DNA of 64,000 nucleotides, taken from assembly GCA_963920575.1 (NCBI GenBank), contig OY986967.1:19696094-19760093 (forward strand). Direction: 5' to 3'. Positions within the stretch are counted from its first letter, which is position 1; each line of letters begins with the position of its first letter. Made by a program: the position numbers and the translations under genes. This document shows, in pieces, positions 11,286-23,039 of the stretch. This DNA comes from Narthecium ossifragum (taxonomy: Eukaryota; Streptophyta; Magnoliopsida; Dioscoreales; Nartheciaceae). The notes beneath the pieces were generated by a model. The model searched no databases. It was not told the DNA's origin and saw only the letters and a list, made by a program, of their open reading frames with translations.

Positions 11286-13429
11286 CTCTCTTCTACCGAC
11301 TCCTCTCTCTCCATCACCCCCTCTCTCCATGGACTCTCTCTCTCCACCTGGTCTTTCCCTCTCCATCTTTCTCTCTCTCTCCACCTGGTCTTTCCCTCTC
11401 CATCTTTCTCTCTCTCTCCTACTTCAATTTCTCTCTCTCTCCGATCTCTCTTTCTCTCTCCACCTGGTCTTCTCTCTCCATAGACTCTCTCTCTTCACCC
11501 ATCTTTCTCTCTCCATCGACTCTCTCTCTCCACCCAACTTTCTCTCTCCTCAGCCTCTCTCTCTCCACCCATCTTTCTCTCTCCTCGACCTCCCTCTCTC
11601 CCATCTCTCTCTCCTCCGGGAGAGAGAGAGAGAGGCCGGAGGAGAGAGAAAAGTTGAGGAGAGAGAAAGACGGGTGGAGAGAGAGAGGTCGAGGAGAGAG
11701 AGAGAGTCGATGAAGAGAGAAGACCAGGTGGAGAGAGAAAGAGACATCGGATGGAGAGAGACAACAACTGTCTTATGAATTACTTACTCATGGAAGGAAT
11801 TTCTTACATAAGTATGGAATTCCTTACTTAGTTTATGAATTCCTTACTCTTATCTAGTTTATAAATTCCTTACCTATACAAGGAATTCCTTACTTATTTG
11901 AGGAATTACTTACTTATTGGAGGAATTCCCTACTTATTGGAGGAATTCCCTACTTAGCTCCCCACTCACTCTCTCTCTCTCTTCCGCCCCCTCTCCCTCA
12001 CTCTCTCTCTCTCTTTGGACTCTCTCCCTTCCGCCCCTCACCTCGCTCTCTCTTCCGATCCGGCGCAGCACCAGCTCCAGGAGGAGTGGAGAGGTGAGGG
12101 ATGGGGCGACGTCGACGGTGGACAGAGCGACGTCAAGGGAGGATGGCGTGCATGGGAGCGCGGGAGAGAGAGAGGCCGGCGGGAGAGAAAGGAGAGGACG
12201 GGCGATGTCGACAGTGGACGGGGCGACGTCGAGGGGGTGGAGGAGGAGTGGACAGGTGCGGGATGGTCGGGGATGGAGTCCTCGCCGGTGATGGGGGCGG
12301 AAGTGAGAGAGAGGGTGGAAGAGAGAGAGAGAGGGGTGGGGGGAGAGAGACGCCGGAGGCGATGGGGATCTGCAGCTCGTGCAAGGCGTTGGACGTGGCG
12401 CCGGCAATGACGGCAACGACCTCGGAGGAGAAAGGCGGGGCGGGGCGGAGGCGACGGGGTGGAGGACGTTCGCTGCTCGCTCGCCTCGTCCTCCCTCGAC
12501 GGGGGACGTCACCCCGTCCTCCCTCGACGGGGTCCTTGGCTCGGAGGTGCCTGCCTTGAGCTCGGAGGCGGCATCGAGCACGGGGGAGCTCGGAGGCTCT
12601 GAGCTCGTAGGCGGCATCGAGCACAGGGGAGCTCGGAGGCTCCGAGCTCGATGCCTCCCACCCGGCCCTTCCTCTCCCGGCGGGGCGTGGCGGTCGTTGT
12701 AGGCGGTGCGGGGCGCGGAGCGATGTGCTGGAGGAAGAGGAAGAGGAAGGAGAGAGAAATAGAGGGAGGAGAGAAAGGGAGAGGGGAGAGGGGAGAGAGG
12801 AGAGAAGGGAGAGGGAAAAAACAGGGGAGAAAGAGAGGAGAGAGAGAGAGATAGCGGATGGAGAGAGAAGAGGCGGGAGGAGAGAGAGAACCTCGACGCT
12901 CTGTTTTTTGTACTACAACTGAAGGGTATCTACTAAGTAATAACTAAATATTCCTAACTAATAACTAAGGATTCCTTGAAATTGACAAGGATTTCTCACT
13001 TATGGTATGCCATGTGACATTAAGAAATTCCTAGCATAAGTAAGGAATTTTCTCATTTCTCTCTCTCATACTTGTGTCAGATGGCATTAAATGATGAGAG
13101 AGAATTGACAAGGGGTATTTTTGTCTCGAATTTATGAATTTGGCCTACTTTGTAAACAAACACGAAAGTGTCCCTCCATTAACAAATCGAAAGACAAGTG
13201 GATTTAAAAAGAAAATATTACCCCCTGAGTTGCTTAGCAAAGATTCGGTCCTTCTTAATTGCTTATGTACCCTATAAAAGCTCCATACAACCGAAATAGT
13301 ATTTTAAGATAAATTTTAGTTATTTCAGAAAATGCTAAATTTTAGTATACCCTATCGTTGGCCAACGAAGATGGAGAGGGGATTTTGCGCTAGGCCCGGG
13401 GTTACCAACGAAGGTGCCAAACATGGTGA

Positions 13430-13560
13430 AAAGCAGCGAGTGGGGGGGGGTGAGAGAAAGAGGGGCAGAGAGAGCGAGGGGGGAGGGGAAAGAGCGAGGG
13501 CAGGAAAGAGAGGAGAGAGGTTGGGGGGAGGAGAGAGAGTATGTCGCGGGGCAGACATAT
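13430..13560. repeat. GA-rich simple sequence
   Basis: Purine-rich tract (GGGGTGAGAGAAAGAGG type) without coding sense. Confidence 0.8.
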
Positions 13561-13577
13561 GGTGTCACTATAGAACC

Positions 13578-13655
13578 ATGCCGCGTGGTAGACATATGTT
13601 ATGTCACTATATACCCATGCCGCGTGGTATATATTTGGCAATGTCATAACATATG
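13578..13655. repeat. two-copy tandem repeat, 39-bp period
   Basis: ATGCCGCGTGGTA begins at 13578 and again at 13617, each followed by an A/T and ATGTCA-containing stretch. A related partial unit precedes at about 13545. Confidence 0.7.
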
Positions 13656-13734
13656 TACACGCACTTACATATATGAGATGGGAAAATGTTTTGTATACAT
13701 GATGTACACTACACATGCTGACGTCACCCTCACC

Positions 13735-14297
13735 CTCTCCCTCTCCGGATCACACCCGTTCACCCTCTCCCCCTCCTTGTCGTCACCCTCATCCTCTCCC
13801 TCTCCGGAACACCGCCACCCTCGACTCGCCTCGTCGTCGTCGTCATCCTCTCCCTCTCCGGAACACCGTCGTCCTCGACTCGCCTCGCCGGCGCCGTCGC
13901 CGTCTCCCTCTCGCTCTCCCAGCCATCACCCTCTCTCTCTCCGAAACACCGCCGCCCTCGACTCGCCTCGCCGTCGCCGTCATCCTCTCCCTCTCCCTTC
14001 TCCGGAACATCATCGCCCTCGACTCACCTCGCCGTCGCCGTCACCCTCTCCCTCTCCCTGCTGTCACCCTCACCCTCTCCCTCTCCGGAACACCGCCGCC
14101 CTCGACTCGCCTCGCCGTCGCCGCCATCCTCTCCCTCTCCGGAACATCGTCGTCCTCGACTCGCCTCGCCGTCGCCGTCACCGTCTCCCTCTCCCTGCCA
14201 TCACCCTCACCCTCTCCCTCTCTGGAACACCGCCGCCCTCGACTCGCCTCGCCGTCGCCGTCACCCTCTCCCTCTCCTCTCCGAAACACCCTCTCCT
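13735..14297. repeat. GC-rich minisatellite, roughly 54-bp unit
   Basis: A unit made of CTCTCCCTCTCCGGAACACC followed by GCCGCCCTCGACTCGCCTCG and CCGTCGCCGTCAC is repeated about eight or nine times with small length changes. It is open in more than one frame (S/P/R-rich translations), which is a by-product of composition. No protein family was recognised. Confidence 0.85.
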
Positions 14298-14540
14298 CTA
14301 ATCGTCGTCGTCGGTGACGGACAAGGATACAACCGACAAGGTTGACCATGGCTGGAGGCGTGCGATGAGGAGAGGGAGACAGCAACGGAGAGGTTCATGA
14401 TGGCCAGAGCCGGGGAGGTGAGGAGAGGGCGATGGCAAGCTTCACGACGGGGAGAACAGAGAACTCGTCGACGAGCTTCACGATGGTGAGCTTCACAAGT
14501 GGGTGGCCATGCCACGAAGGCATGTGCATTGCACATGCCC
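14298..14540. other. unassigned GC-rich sequence
   Basis: No recognised gene. GGTGAGCTTCAC and CAAGCTTCACGA words repeat loosely. Confidence 0.3.
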
Positions 14541-14660
14541 ACGTGGCATGTACCCCAATCAGAACCCTATGAGATGTGATTGGGGTACATGCCACATACC
14601 ACGTGGCATGTACCCCAATCAGAACCCTATGAGATGTGATTGGGGTACATTCCACATAGG
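14541..14660. repeat. 60-bp tandem duplication of a hairpin unit
   Basis: Two 60-bp copies start ACGTGGCATGTACCCCAATC at 14541 and 14601. Inside each, ATGTACCCCAATCA pairs with TGATTGGGGTACAT across a loop of about 15 bases, so each copy is a hairpin. Confidence 0.9.
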
Positions 14661-15457
14661 CATGTGCATCGTACATGGCTACATTCAACAGTCCAGATCT
14701 ACTCACATCCGCTGGTCCCCATGACATAAGCCAATAATACATGACCACCTCAGTCATGTGCAGTGTACATGACATTTCTGCCATGTACACAAATCTTTTT
14801 TCTACATATATATGTCCACTAGGTGGACCCTGTGCCACTGGGCACAGGTAACCACCACTCCCCACGACTGTTCTCTCTCACTCTTCTAATCACCCTGTAA
14901 CCACCCCTCATTACTCCTTTTCGCGGGTCTTCATCTCAATCGTTTGATATCTCTGAGTATAACTTGAATCGAACATACTCAGTCGTATGATAGAATGCAT
15001 TGGATCTCATATAATTGATATGTATGGGCATTTAAGTAATTTATCCTATCCTGAATTGCCCTCTTTTATGGTTAGGTTAGTTAACTCAATTGAAGTGGAC
15101 GGAAAGGTATTTTGTGAAATAACCAAAATTTCGGAGGTAGCTATGATGTTCTCAAAAATATAGAGGTATTTCTTTACTATTGAACTTTTATAAGGGGTAG
15201 CTATGATATCTAATTGACCCTTTTTTATATTGACAATTGCAAATTTTTACAGGTTTTCCTACTTAAGAATTTGTATTCCTTTTCTAATTTTAGGTTTTCT
15301 TTCTCAATTAGGAATCCTCTATTATGAAATCTTCACGCGTGATTGGATACACTAATTCTTATCTGTTACCTTTCATATTTTCCTTCCTAACTAGACTTTA
15401 TTCTTATCCGTTAGCTACAAAGTTTTCCAATTCTTTACTAGATATAATTCATGTCGA
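14661..15457. other. unassigned AT-rich sequence
   Basis: No gene recognised up to the LINE insertion site. A repeat border could lie near 14830-14860 (GTGCCACTGGGCACAGG). Confidence 0.35.
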
Positions 15458-15470
15458 AGTAGAAGATGTG
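15458..15470. repeat. LINE target-site duplication, left copy
   Basis: AGTAGAAGATGTG occurs here immediately before the T-run that marks the LINE tail, and again at 32133-32145 beyond the LINE 5' end. Confidence 0.85.
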
Positions 15471-15559
15471 TTTTTTTTTTTAAAGATGAGCCCGAAGGCT
15501 AGGGTACATCTACTTAGGCACTCCTCTAAAAAGGAGAGCCATTTTCAGGAGCCCAGACT

Positions 15560-16860
15560 AGCTCCTAATTATTAACAGAAATGGAATTAGCAACTACCCA
15601 CGCCTGACGCGCTACCCAGTCAGCCCGTTCATTATCCTCTCGAGGAATAAACAGGAGTCGCATGCTCCGTAAGTGCCCAATTTTCCACCAAATATCATGT
15701 AATATTGGACATAATGAGGCAGAAGCTGGCAACCGACCTGAACCACAACGCCATGCCTAACACCGCTGAATGCCGATTAAGGAGATGGAACTCCCTCGCT
15801 AACCATTTGATTCTCCGGGCTACTTGCTCAGCGTCAAACGGCAACGCCTGGTATAAAACGTCGTGCCTCGCCTTCCATATCGACTAGATTCTGTAGGCAA
15901 CCACCGTCTTCAACAGCTTCGTATAGTCCTCCTTCGGATTGGTCTGCAACACCCCCCAACAGTTGTCTAGGCTCCATGATCGCGGATCAACTCCCGATCC
16001 AGCCAACTTCCACTCCCACACATGTTGTGAAACAGAGCATGCAACCAGCAGGTGTTCCAACGACTCCAAGCCGCCATGGCATCGGGGACATTTTCCAGAC
16101 TCAAGTACACTGGCGGATGCAAGGGACGCCATAGTCGGGAGCTTCTCGTGCATTAGCCTCCAGAGGAATAACCGGACACGAGGTCCCACCGGCACCTTCC
16201 ATACCGGCCACCACCACCGACGCAGGCACTCCTCCTGTGGATCCAACCGGTTATAGACATCTAAAAGATCATAGCATGACTTCGTAGTCACCTTTCCAGA
16301 AACCGACCATACCCAGCGGACCTCGTCCTCCATCTCCGGCAGTCACGCCCCTCCAGCAACAATCATTTCCACTAGCTCCGGGTGAAACAGAGTGTCCAGG
16401 CGTGCTATATCCCAAGACCTATCTTCAAGCATTAGATTCTTGACCCTCAGGTTGTCGGAGATCGCCGTCGTGTTCGCTAGCAAGGGAGAAGTCTGAAGCG
16501 GCCGAGATCCTACCCACCAGTCCTCCAAACACCTTAAGTTGCTAGCCCACCCCGATGACCACTGTAGTCCCATTCGCAGCTTCCCCATGGCCGCACAGGT
16601 AGAACGCCATAGCGACGAGCATCGGACTCAAGGAGCAAAGCTGCGCTCTTCATCCTCATCGCCTCCTGCCATACTCGTAGCTTCCTTAACCCCAGTCCCC
16701 CTCTCACCTTCGGCTGATAGACCTTATCCCAAGAAACAACATATGCTCCCGCCCGGTGTCCACTCCAAAGGAACTGACGAATAAGAGTCTCGATCCCTTT
16801 CAAGGTAGTGACCAGAACTGGGTAGGCCATCATGTGGAAATCTGAGAGTGATTGCAACAC
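15560..16860 (-). pseudogene. LINE ORF2 C-terminal part (thumb, zf-RVT)
   Basis: Reading on the minus strand from 16860 gives SLSDFHMMAYPVL, then SWDKVYQPKVRGGLGLRKLR, the region after RT in plant LINE ORF2. From 16333 it gives VWSVSGKVTTKSCYDLL, WWWPVWKVPVGPRVRLFLWR and CPRCHGGLESLEHLLVAC, the zinc-binding zf-RVT domain with its C-x2-C...H...C ligands. Three frames are needed, so it is inactive. It was separated from the RT part at 26904-27877 by the Athila-like insertion. 15560-15880 is the decayed RNase H-like or 3' region. Confidence 0.8.
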
Positions 16861-16935
16861 ACTCTACACCAGCATCACTCTCGCTGCTGAAGAAACCCTC
16901 CACGCATTCCAGGAGAAGAGCCGGTTTTCAATCTA

Positions 16936-18368
16936 TGATGTGTTGCGAATGCGTGGTTAAATCAGATGCAAACTCAATCAAGTATAAAATTTACAAACCC
17001 TTATTTCAACACTAAAGTAATAGGTTAGTATAATGCTGAAATACAGGTCGATCCACAAGGAAACTAGTCATTCAATGCAATGAAAACAAAACTAACTCTC
17101 AATACTCTATTCTAATGCAACAAAAGGGTTTATGGGTTTTAGAAATTAAGTAATTGAAACTAACTAAGAAAGCAATGGAAGTTAAAATTAAGATAAATCA
17201 ATGAGAGAAAACCTAGAGATTACTCAATCCACTTAAGTTTCACTTCCTGTATTCTCTAGTTATCCTCTTGTTTTCTTATCTATACATTATAAATTCACAG
17301 CTTATTAAGCTTACATGAATCCTTAAAATAAGGTTAGTGTTTTCCAAATGCATACTTTATCATCGATTAGCATAGCTTGTCTTCCGGGTAACCTTAGCAC
17401 AATCTATCGTCACTAGCATAAAGTATCTCATCGGTTATTTTACAAACCACATAAAAACCATCTTATAGATCTCTACTATCAATCACTGAAATCAAGTAGG
17501 TCTAAAAATACATTAAGGAACTCTGTTCTCTCAACTCTTTTATCATTAAAAATATATCTATAAGATCATGTCTAGTATAAAAATACAAGATTCAACTAGA
17601 AAAATACAAAGAAGATCTACTAAAGCTTCATGAGATGCCTAGATATAAAAATCAGCCACTCAACTTGGGGATGGAAGCCATAGGCTTGATGAAGAATTCC
17701 AAGGATCCACGTCGCATCTCCACCGTCTTCAGAAACCCTAATCTTCTATTTTCTCTCTATGTGGGCTCCCAAATTTCGGCTAGCAAACACCTTCTTATAG
17801 TGTACTCCCGGAATTAGGGTTATGGCTCAGTTGGACTCCTACTACAACTCGGATTCCCTGGATTAATTTCTTGCAGTCTATTCAAGTCGAAACTGGATCC
17901 CATCAAGTCGGAATTTAAAACCATATTCAACACGAAAGATATAGATTAGGAAGGCTTCTGTCATATCCCAAAGATTTGATAATATGCGAACTTATTTGGA
18001 ATATTTGGTGAATATTGTCCTGAATATCGATGGATCAGTTTTCCAGAATCTGTATATCTTCATAGTCTTCAAAACTGGTATTAATCTGTCGGGAATCTCA
18101 TTAAGTGTCCAACATGAAAGTTGTATGTCTTGATGTCTTCTAGATGTCCTCAAAATTGCAGAATATTTCACTTATGAATAATTTCTGACGAATTCTTTCC
18201 AAACTGATAGCGGAGCGACGTAATTTCAACATATTAGTCTGTTTTTATATTTTCTAACTTGAATCTTCATTAAACCTGAAATCAACTAACAAACTATCAA
18301 ATACAAACACTCTCGGGCTAACAAAGGTAATTTAAGGGGTTTAACTATAAATATTTAGTGACTCATCA
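16936..18368 (-). repeat. 3' LTR of the Athila-like element
   Basis: Begins TGATGTGTTGCGAATG and ends GTGACTCATCA on the plus strand; TG...CA termini in either direction. In the first 65 bp I count 6 differences from the other LTR, mostly C/T or G/A, so the insertion is not recent. Confidence 0.9.
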
Positions 18369-21054
18369 CACCCTTCAACTTACACTTTGCTAGTCCTCGA
18401 GCAAAGAAAAATAAAAAGAAAGCAATAAATCTAAGTAGCTACTTTCGTAAGTCTCACGATTGTACTTAGCATATGCAACAGGCCTTTAGACCTCTGGGTT
18501 ACCCCAATGGAGGAGTTATAGTCTCCTGAGGGTTTTCAGGGATGACACCCACAAACATTTATACATTCCCTTGAATATATCATTAGAAATCAATTATAAT
18601 ATTCATTAACTCCAATGCATGAAATATAAATAGTATCCATGAATACACCCTTCAACTCATAATCACATAAAAATATAGTAAATCAAAACATATGTCATAA
18701 CATATTTCCAACACTTTAACATATTTAATCATGACTAAACCTAACTTTAACGCTCTGTGTGTGAATAGGATTCCAAATGCTTCAAAGCATCAATTATATC
18801 TAAACACTTCAACTATTCAAGATCACAATCATAGCTAGGCAAATATCTTCCACTTATCACATAGCAATCTCTATTTTTTGTTTTAATTTTTTTTGTTTTT
18901 TTTTGCAGGAATTTCAACTGTTTTACGCGAACAACACACCTTGTTAGGCACATTGCCCGGTTACTAAGTATGAAACCCTTCTCTTTTTTTTTATTCCAGG
19001 AAATTCAACCGTTTTATGCGAACACCTTGCTGGCCAGGCACACTACCCGGTTATTAAGTTGAAAGTCCTTTTTTTTCGCATACTCAGATAATTGCATGTG
19101 TTCATGTATTTTCTGTGCCATGACATAGAATTGTAAATCTATCCTAGTATCATGCTGAGAATCTAATATCAACCCCTTAACATGTCAAAAGTGAACATGT
19201 GCATTAGGATATGTCAAGTTATCCTTAAATCATTGTAAAAGTGTTAAAGTATAGAAATAGTGTCATTCATAGCAAAAATTTACTATCCCTTATATGAGAT
19301 ACAAGTCTCAGAATAATTCATAAAATAAATTTCTAAAACATGCATCTTGGTAAAATCATATCATAATTTCATTCTTTTGACATATTTCAAGAGATGTATA
19401 ACATCTACTTAATGAAATAAAATAAAATAAGCAATAAATTTAAATTCCTACAATTCTACACCCCAACTTAAATGTAATTTTTCTCAATTACACTAAGACA
19501 TAAAAATAAGGCAATGAATAAAGGGTAGAGATCACCATAATATCATGCCAGATATAGTTATCGCGCTCATTAAGACCACCACACCGCCCATATGGCAGAG
19601 TCGTCACTGAAGAAAATCATGCCTCTAAAAGATATTAAAAGAATACAGCCATATAACTCACCATAAAACATTAGAGACATATATAAAAGAAAGTAAAATA
19701 ACCCCCTGATCAATCTATATTTTGCATAAATATCCGCCCAAGAGTAATGTCTAGAGGAAAACCTGTCAGAAAAGTGCCTTTCCAAAAGATCAAATAGAAT
19801 AGAATGGAAAATATAGCAAGAATAACAAAAAGGCATAAGAATCATTAAAAATTTCGGCAAAGTCTCCTTTGTATTTAGTAACTAAGAAACCTATACAATC
19901 ATTCATCCACCGAAATCCACATAAGATTTAAAATGTATAGATGAAAACATTAAAATACATCAAGTCATCCATGCACAACACCAAAAATAGTCAACATCTA
20001 TAAATCATCCTTATTGAAGATCGACACCGTCCGATCGAAAATCGAAGCTCTGTAACACCTGGAACGCGTCCATCAGCAATCAGATGGCTGGAAGCTCGCC
20101 AGAGGTAATCAACGGCAAAATGGCTTCTTCGGAGGACAGGAATGGTATAGGAAGAATCGTGGATGTCAGAGGAGTTTTCCAGTGAGCTCTGATCAAAGAA
20201 TGGAGGTCCCCAAGTGGTAGAACGGAGATGGCCCAATCGGAGTAAGATGATGGCCGAAATTGGATTCCGATGATCGGAGCTCCAATCAAGGATGGGGACG
20301 ATTGCGGAAGGATCGTGGAAGCTTGGGGAAGTGTTCTATGGGGTTTAATTGACGAATTGAGCTACCAGACAATGGATTGAAGGCGGACGGTGATGGCCGG
20401 AGATGGGTAGGTCGATTCCGGTGATCCCGGCCCCAAGTCCGGGTTTTGATGGGTGGAAATCGATCGTTGTGGCAAGAGGAAGCTTCTGGAGGTGTTCTGG
20501 GGCGCTGAACGGCCATGGATGATGGTGAAGACGATGACCGCGGGGCTCACCGGCCTCGGAGAAGAAGGTTTCGAGGGAAGAGGAGGACGGGAGTGAAGAG
20601 GTGGAAGGTTGGCTAACGTTTAGGGACTGGTTTGGAGGGATGAGGGCGATCGGAGCGACGACGATGGGCGGTGGGTGGTAACGGCTCGGGGACAAGTCGA
20701 CCAGCCGAGACGACGAGCGCGATCAAAGAACGGAGTGGGAGGAGAGAGGGAAAATGAGGAAAAATAAGGAAATTAAGGAAAATCCGAAAAAATAGGAAAC
20801 GACATGGAAAAAATCTTAAAAATTAAGGAAATTTCCTAAAACCTTCTAAGTTGCCTCCCAGCAAGCGCGTAATTTTACGTCTTTTGCTAGACGTCCATAA
20901 AAGGATCGGTTATGGCATCGATCCGTCAGTTCGACAGACTCAACCACATCGCCATGAGCGATGTTATCCACATAATGTTTTAATCTATGTCCATTAACAG
21001 TGAAAACTTCATTTGTCTGTGGATTTCTAATTTTACAGCGCTATGTGGAAATAC
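18369..21054 (-). other. 3' non-coding region of the Athila-like element
   Basis: Lies between integrase and the 3' LTR. It contains a short purine stretch next to the LTR (minus strand TTGAAGGGTG) that may be the polypurine tract. At 18900-19080 there are two diverged copies of a segment with ACCTTG...GGCACA...CCCGGTTA. A GC-richer block at 20010-20720 has open frames on the minus strand (up to 116 codons, S/P-rich), where some Athila elements carry an envelope-like frame. I do not recognise an envelope protein here. Confidence 0.55.
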
Positions 21055-22041
21055 TCAATTTATAATAAAAGGCCCAGTCCATCTAGATCGTAATTTTCCA
21101 GGAAAAAGACGCAATTTAGCATTCAAAAGCCAAACGTTTTGCCTGACTTCAAAAGTCCTTGAAATGTGTTTATCATGGAAGGCCTTTGTTTTTTCTTTAT
21201 AAATTTTGAAATTCAGATAGGCTTCATTGCGAATTTCCTCGAGTTCACATAAACTTAATTTCCTATGTTCCATGACAGCAGTACTGTCGGTGTTCAGTTT
21301 TTTAATGGCCCACAAAGCACGATGTTCTAACTCTACTGGTAAATGACATCGTTTTCCAAACACTAACCGATATGTGGACATACCAATAGGTGTTTTATAA
21401 GCTATCATGTAAGCTCAAAGTGTATCGTCTAACTTGATGGCCCAATATGTGCGGTCTATGCGAATAGTTTTCTCTAAAATACGTTTTATTTCCCAATTAG
21501 AGAGCTCTACCTAGCCACTAGTCTGAGGATGATAAGGAGTGGCTACCTTATGTGTGATAGAGTACTTTCTAAGAAGGGAAGCAAAATGTTGATTATTAAA
21601 ATGAGAACCACCATCGCTAATAATCGCACAAGGATAACCAAATCGAGAAAATATATTACTTTGAAGAAATTTAACCATAGCTTTATGATCATTTGACTTG
21701 ATTGCTATAGCTTCTACTCATTTAGAAACATAGTCAACAGCTACAAGGATATACTGAAAACCAAAAGATGGTGGAAATGGACCCATGAAATCAATACCCC
21801 AAATATCAAAGATATCGGCAACTAAAATCGGAGTCTGAGGCAACTCATTACTACGTGAGATATTTCCAGTCTTCAGACACCTAATACAATATTGGAAAAA
21901 ATTATGAGAATCTTTGAAAATCGTAGGCCAATAAAATCCGCATTGAAGAACTTTTGCAGCAGTTTTATTTCCTGAAAAGTGACCACCACAAGCATGTGTA
22001 TAACAGAAAGTGAGAATGCCATGAACTTCGGACTCATGCAC
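21055..22041 (-). pseudogene. Athila-like integrase
   Basis: The minus-strand frame starts with an HHCC zinc-binding domain (HACGGHFSGNK...CIRCLKTG). It then has WGIDFMGPFP (first catalytic Asp), ISDGGSHFNN (second Asp) and [25 protein letters not shown] (region of the catalytic Glu). The C-terminal part has [20 protein letters not shown], a hallmark of Athila integrases. The in-frame TAG near 21515 in the HPQTSG(Q)VE motif, and a second stop before AYMIAYKTP, make it non-functional. Integrase would insert the element DNA in the nucleus. Confidence 0.85.
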
Positions 22042-22206
22042 ACATCTTCTAATTACTTGATCAGAACAATGTTTAAATTACTCATGATGTTCCCAAATAT
22101 AATATTTAATCTGAGAAAAGAATCTATTTTTCGTATTTTTAGACCAAGAGTCCTCTAGACGATCGATCGGTTGAGCCGAGTTGTGTGTTTCAATGTCATC
22201 TATTGA
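22042..22206 (-). other. junction where RT and RNase H should be
   Basis: After the protease frame the minus strand passes through a GATCGATCG word (22160-22170) directly into FFSQIKYYIWEHHE and DQVIRRCV, the segment that normally precedes the integrase zinc finger. The roughly 1.5 kb or more that usually encodes YADD-type reverse transcriptase and RNase H is missing. Confidence 0.75.
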
Positions 22207-23039
22207 TTATGCAGTGTCCATAGCATTCTCAACATCATTATCAGATTGATGATCTTTCAAAATATCAGATATTTCATCAGAATTCATAGCATATGATCTA
22301 GCATCCACACATTCAGTCAAAGTATCAACAATAAAACATTCATCATCATCAGGCTCAAACAAACATGCAGTTTTAAAAATATTCAATTTAACATGCATGT
22401 GACCAAAAGAAACATCCATCACACCAGTTCGACAATTTATGCAGACATTAGCAGTGGCAAAAAATAGACGTCCTAGAATAATGGGTACAGTCTTTTTGAA
22501 GTGGACAACATGTTCCATATCTAAGACAATAAAGTCAACAGTAAAGAAGAAATTATCCACTTTGACTAAAACATCTTCTAAGATACCTCTAGGTGTCTTA
22601 ATGGACCTATCAGCTAATTGCAAGATCACTGGTGTCTGTTTAAGTTCTCTCATCCCAAATTCCTTACAAAGGTAATATGGCGTAAGGTTAACACTGACAC
22701 CTAAATCAAGAAGGGCACACTCTATGTAGTAGTCTCCTATACAACAAAGTATGGTAGGGGTACCAGGATCCTTCAATTTGGGTAGCGTATCTAGTTTCAA
22801 AATCAAACTGACTCGCTAGGTAAAAAAGATCTTTTTAGAAACTTTGGATTTGGCCTGTCGTTTATGGGTACACAGATCCTTAAGAAATTTGGCATAAGAA
22901 AGAATCTGTATGATGACATCAAGCAAAGGTATGTTGATATTGACTTGTTTGAAGGTTTGAAGGTTTGAAGGATCTTTTCGGCAGTTTTTCGAGCTTTTAT
23001 GGTTGAAGATGGATCCTTAAAAGCTACAAGAAAATACAC
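22207..23039 (-). pseudogene. retropepsin-like protease region
   Basis: The minus-strand frame 22806-22207 has ALLDLGVSVNLTPYYLCKEFG, the Athila-type protease active site (DLG replacing DT/SG), followed by QLADRSIKTPRGILEDVLVKV and IILGRLFFATANVCINCRTG. This matches the DLGASVNL...PRG...ILGRPFLAT pattern of this lineage. 22803-23039 is the upstream part in another frame, so at least one frameshift is present. Its role would be cleavage of the Gag-Pol precursor. Confidence 0.8.

Larger units (their letters stand above)
9014..13216. repeat. giant palindrome, about 2.1-kb arms (foldback element)
   Basis: The sequence from ATTTTCTTTTTAAATTCACT at 9014 returns inverted at 13216 (ATTTTCTTTTTAAATCCACT on the minus strand), and the match continues inward along both arms. 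Matching landmarks are the ACAGAGCGTCGAGGTT block (9330 and about 12886), the GC-rich segment (9560-10260 and 12060-12680), the GGAATTCCTCC repeats (10370-10460 and 11890-11950), the GAGA tracts, and the AAATTGAAGGATTCC repeats around the centre CAATTG at 11098-11103. Many long open frames appear on both strands but consist of R/E/S/P/L-rich translations of simple sequence, not genes. No transposase is present. It could be a non-autonomous foldback DNA transposon or an inverted duplication. Confidence 0.85.

Noticed and set aside
9295..12925. Many long open frames (up to 248 codons) in 9295-12925 on both strands
   Set aside because: They are translations of GAGA and GC-rich simple sequence in a palindrome; mirror-image frames appear in each arm and no protein family is recognisable.
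13332..14385. 295-codon and 200-codon frames over the minisatellite
   Set aside because: Overlapping frames in different phases of one repeat; S/P/R composition follows from the unit.
20286..20695. Envelope-like gene in the Athila-like element
   Set aside because: Frames of 60-116 codons on the minus strand are S/P/H-rich with no signal peptide, membrane segment or known envelope motif.
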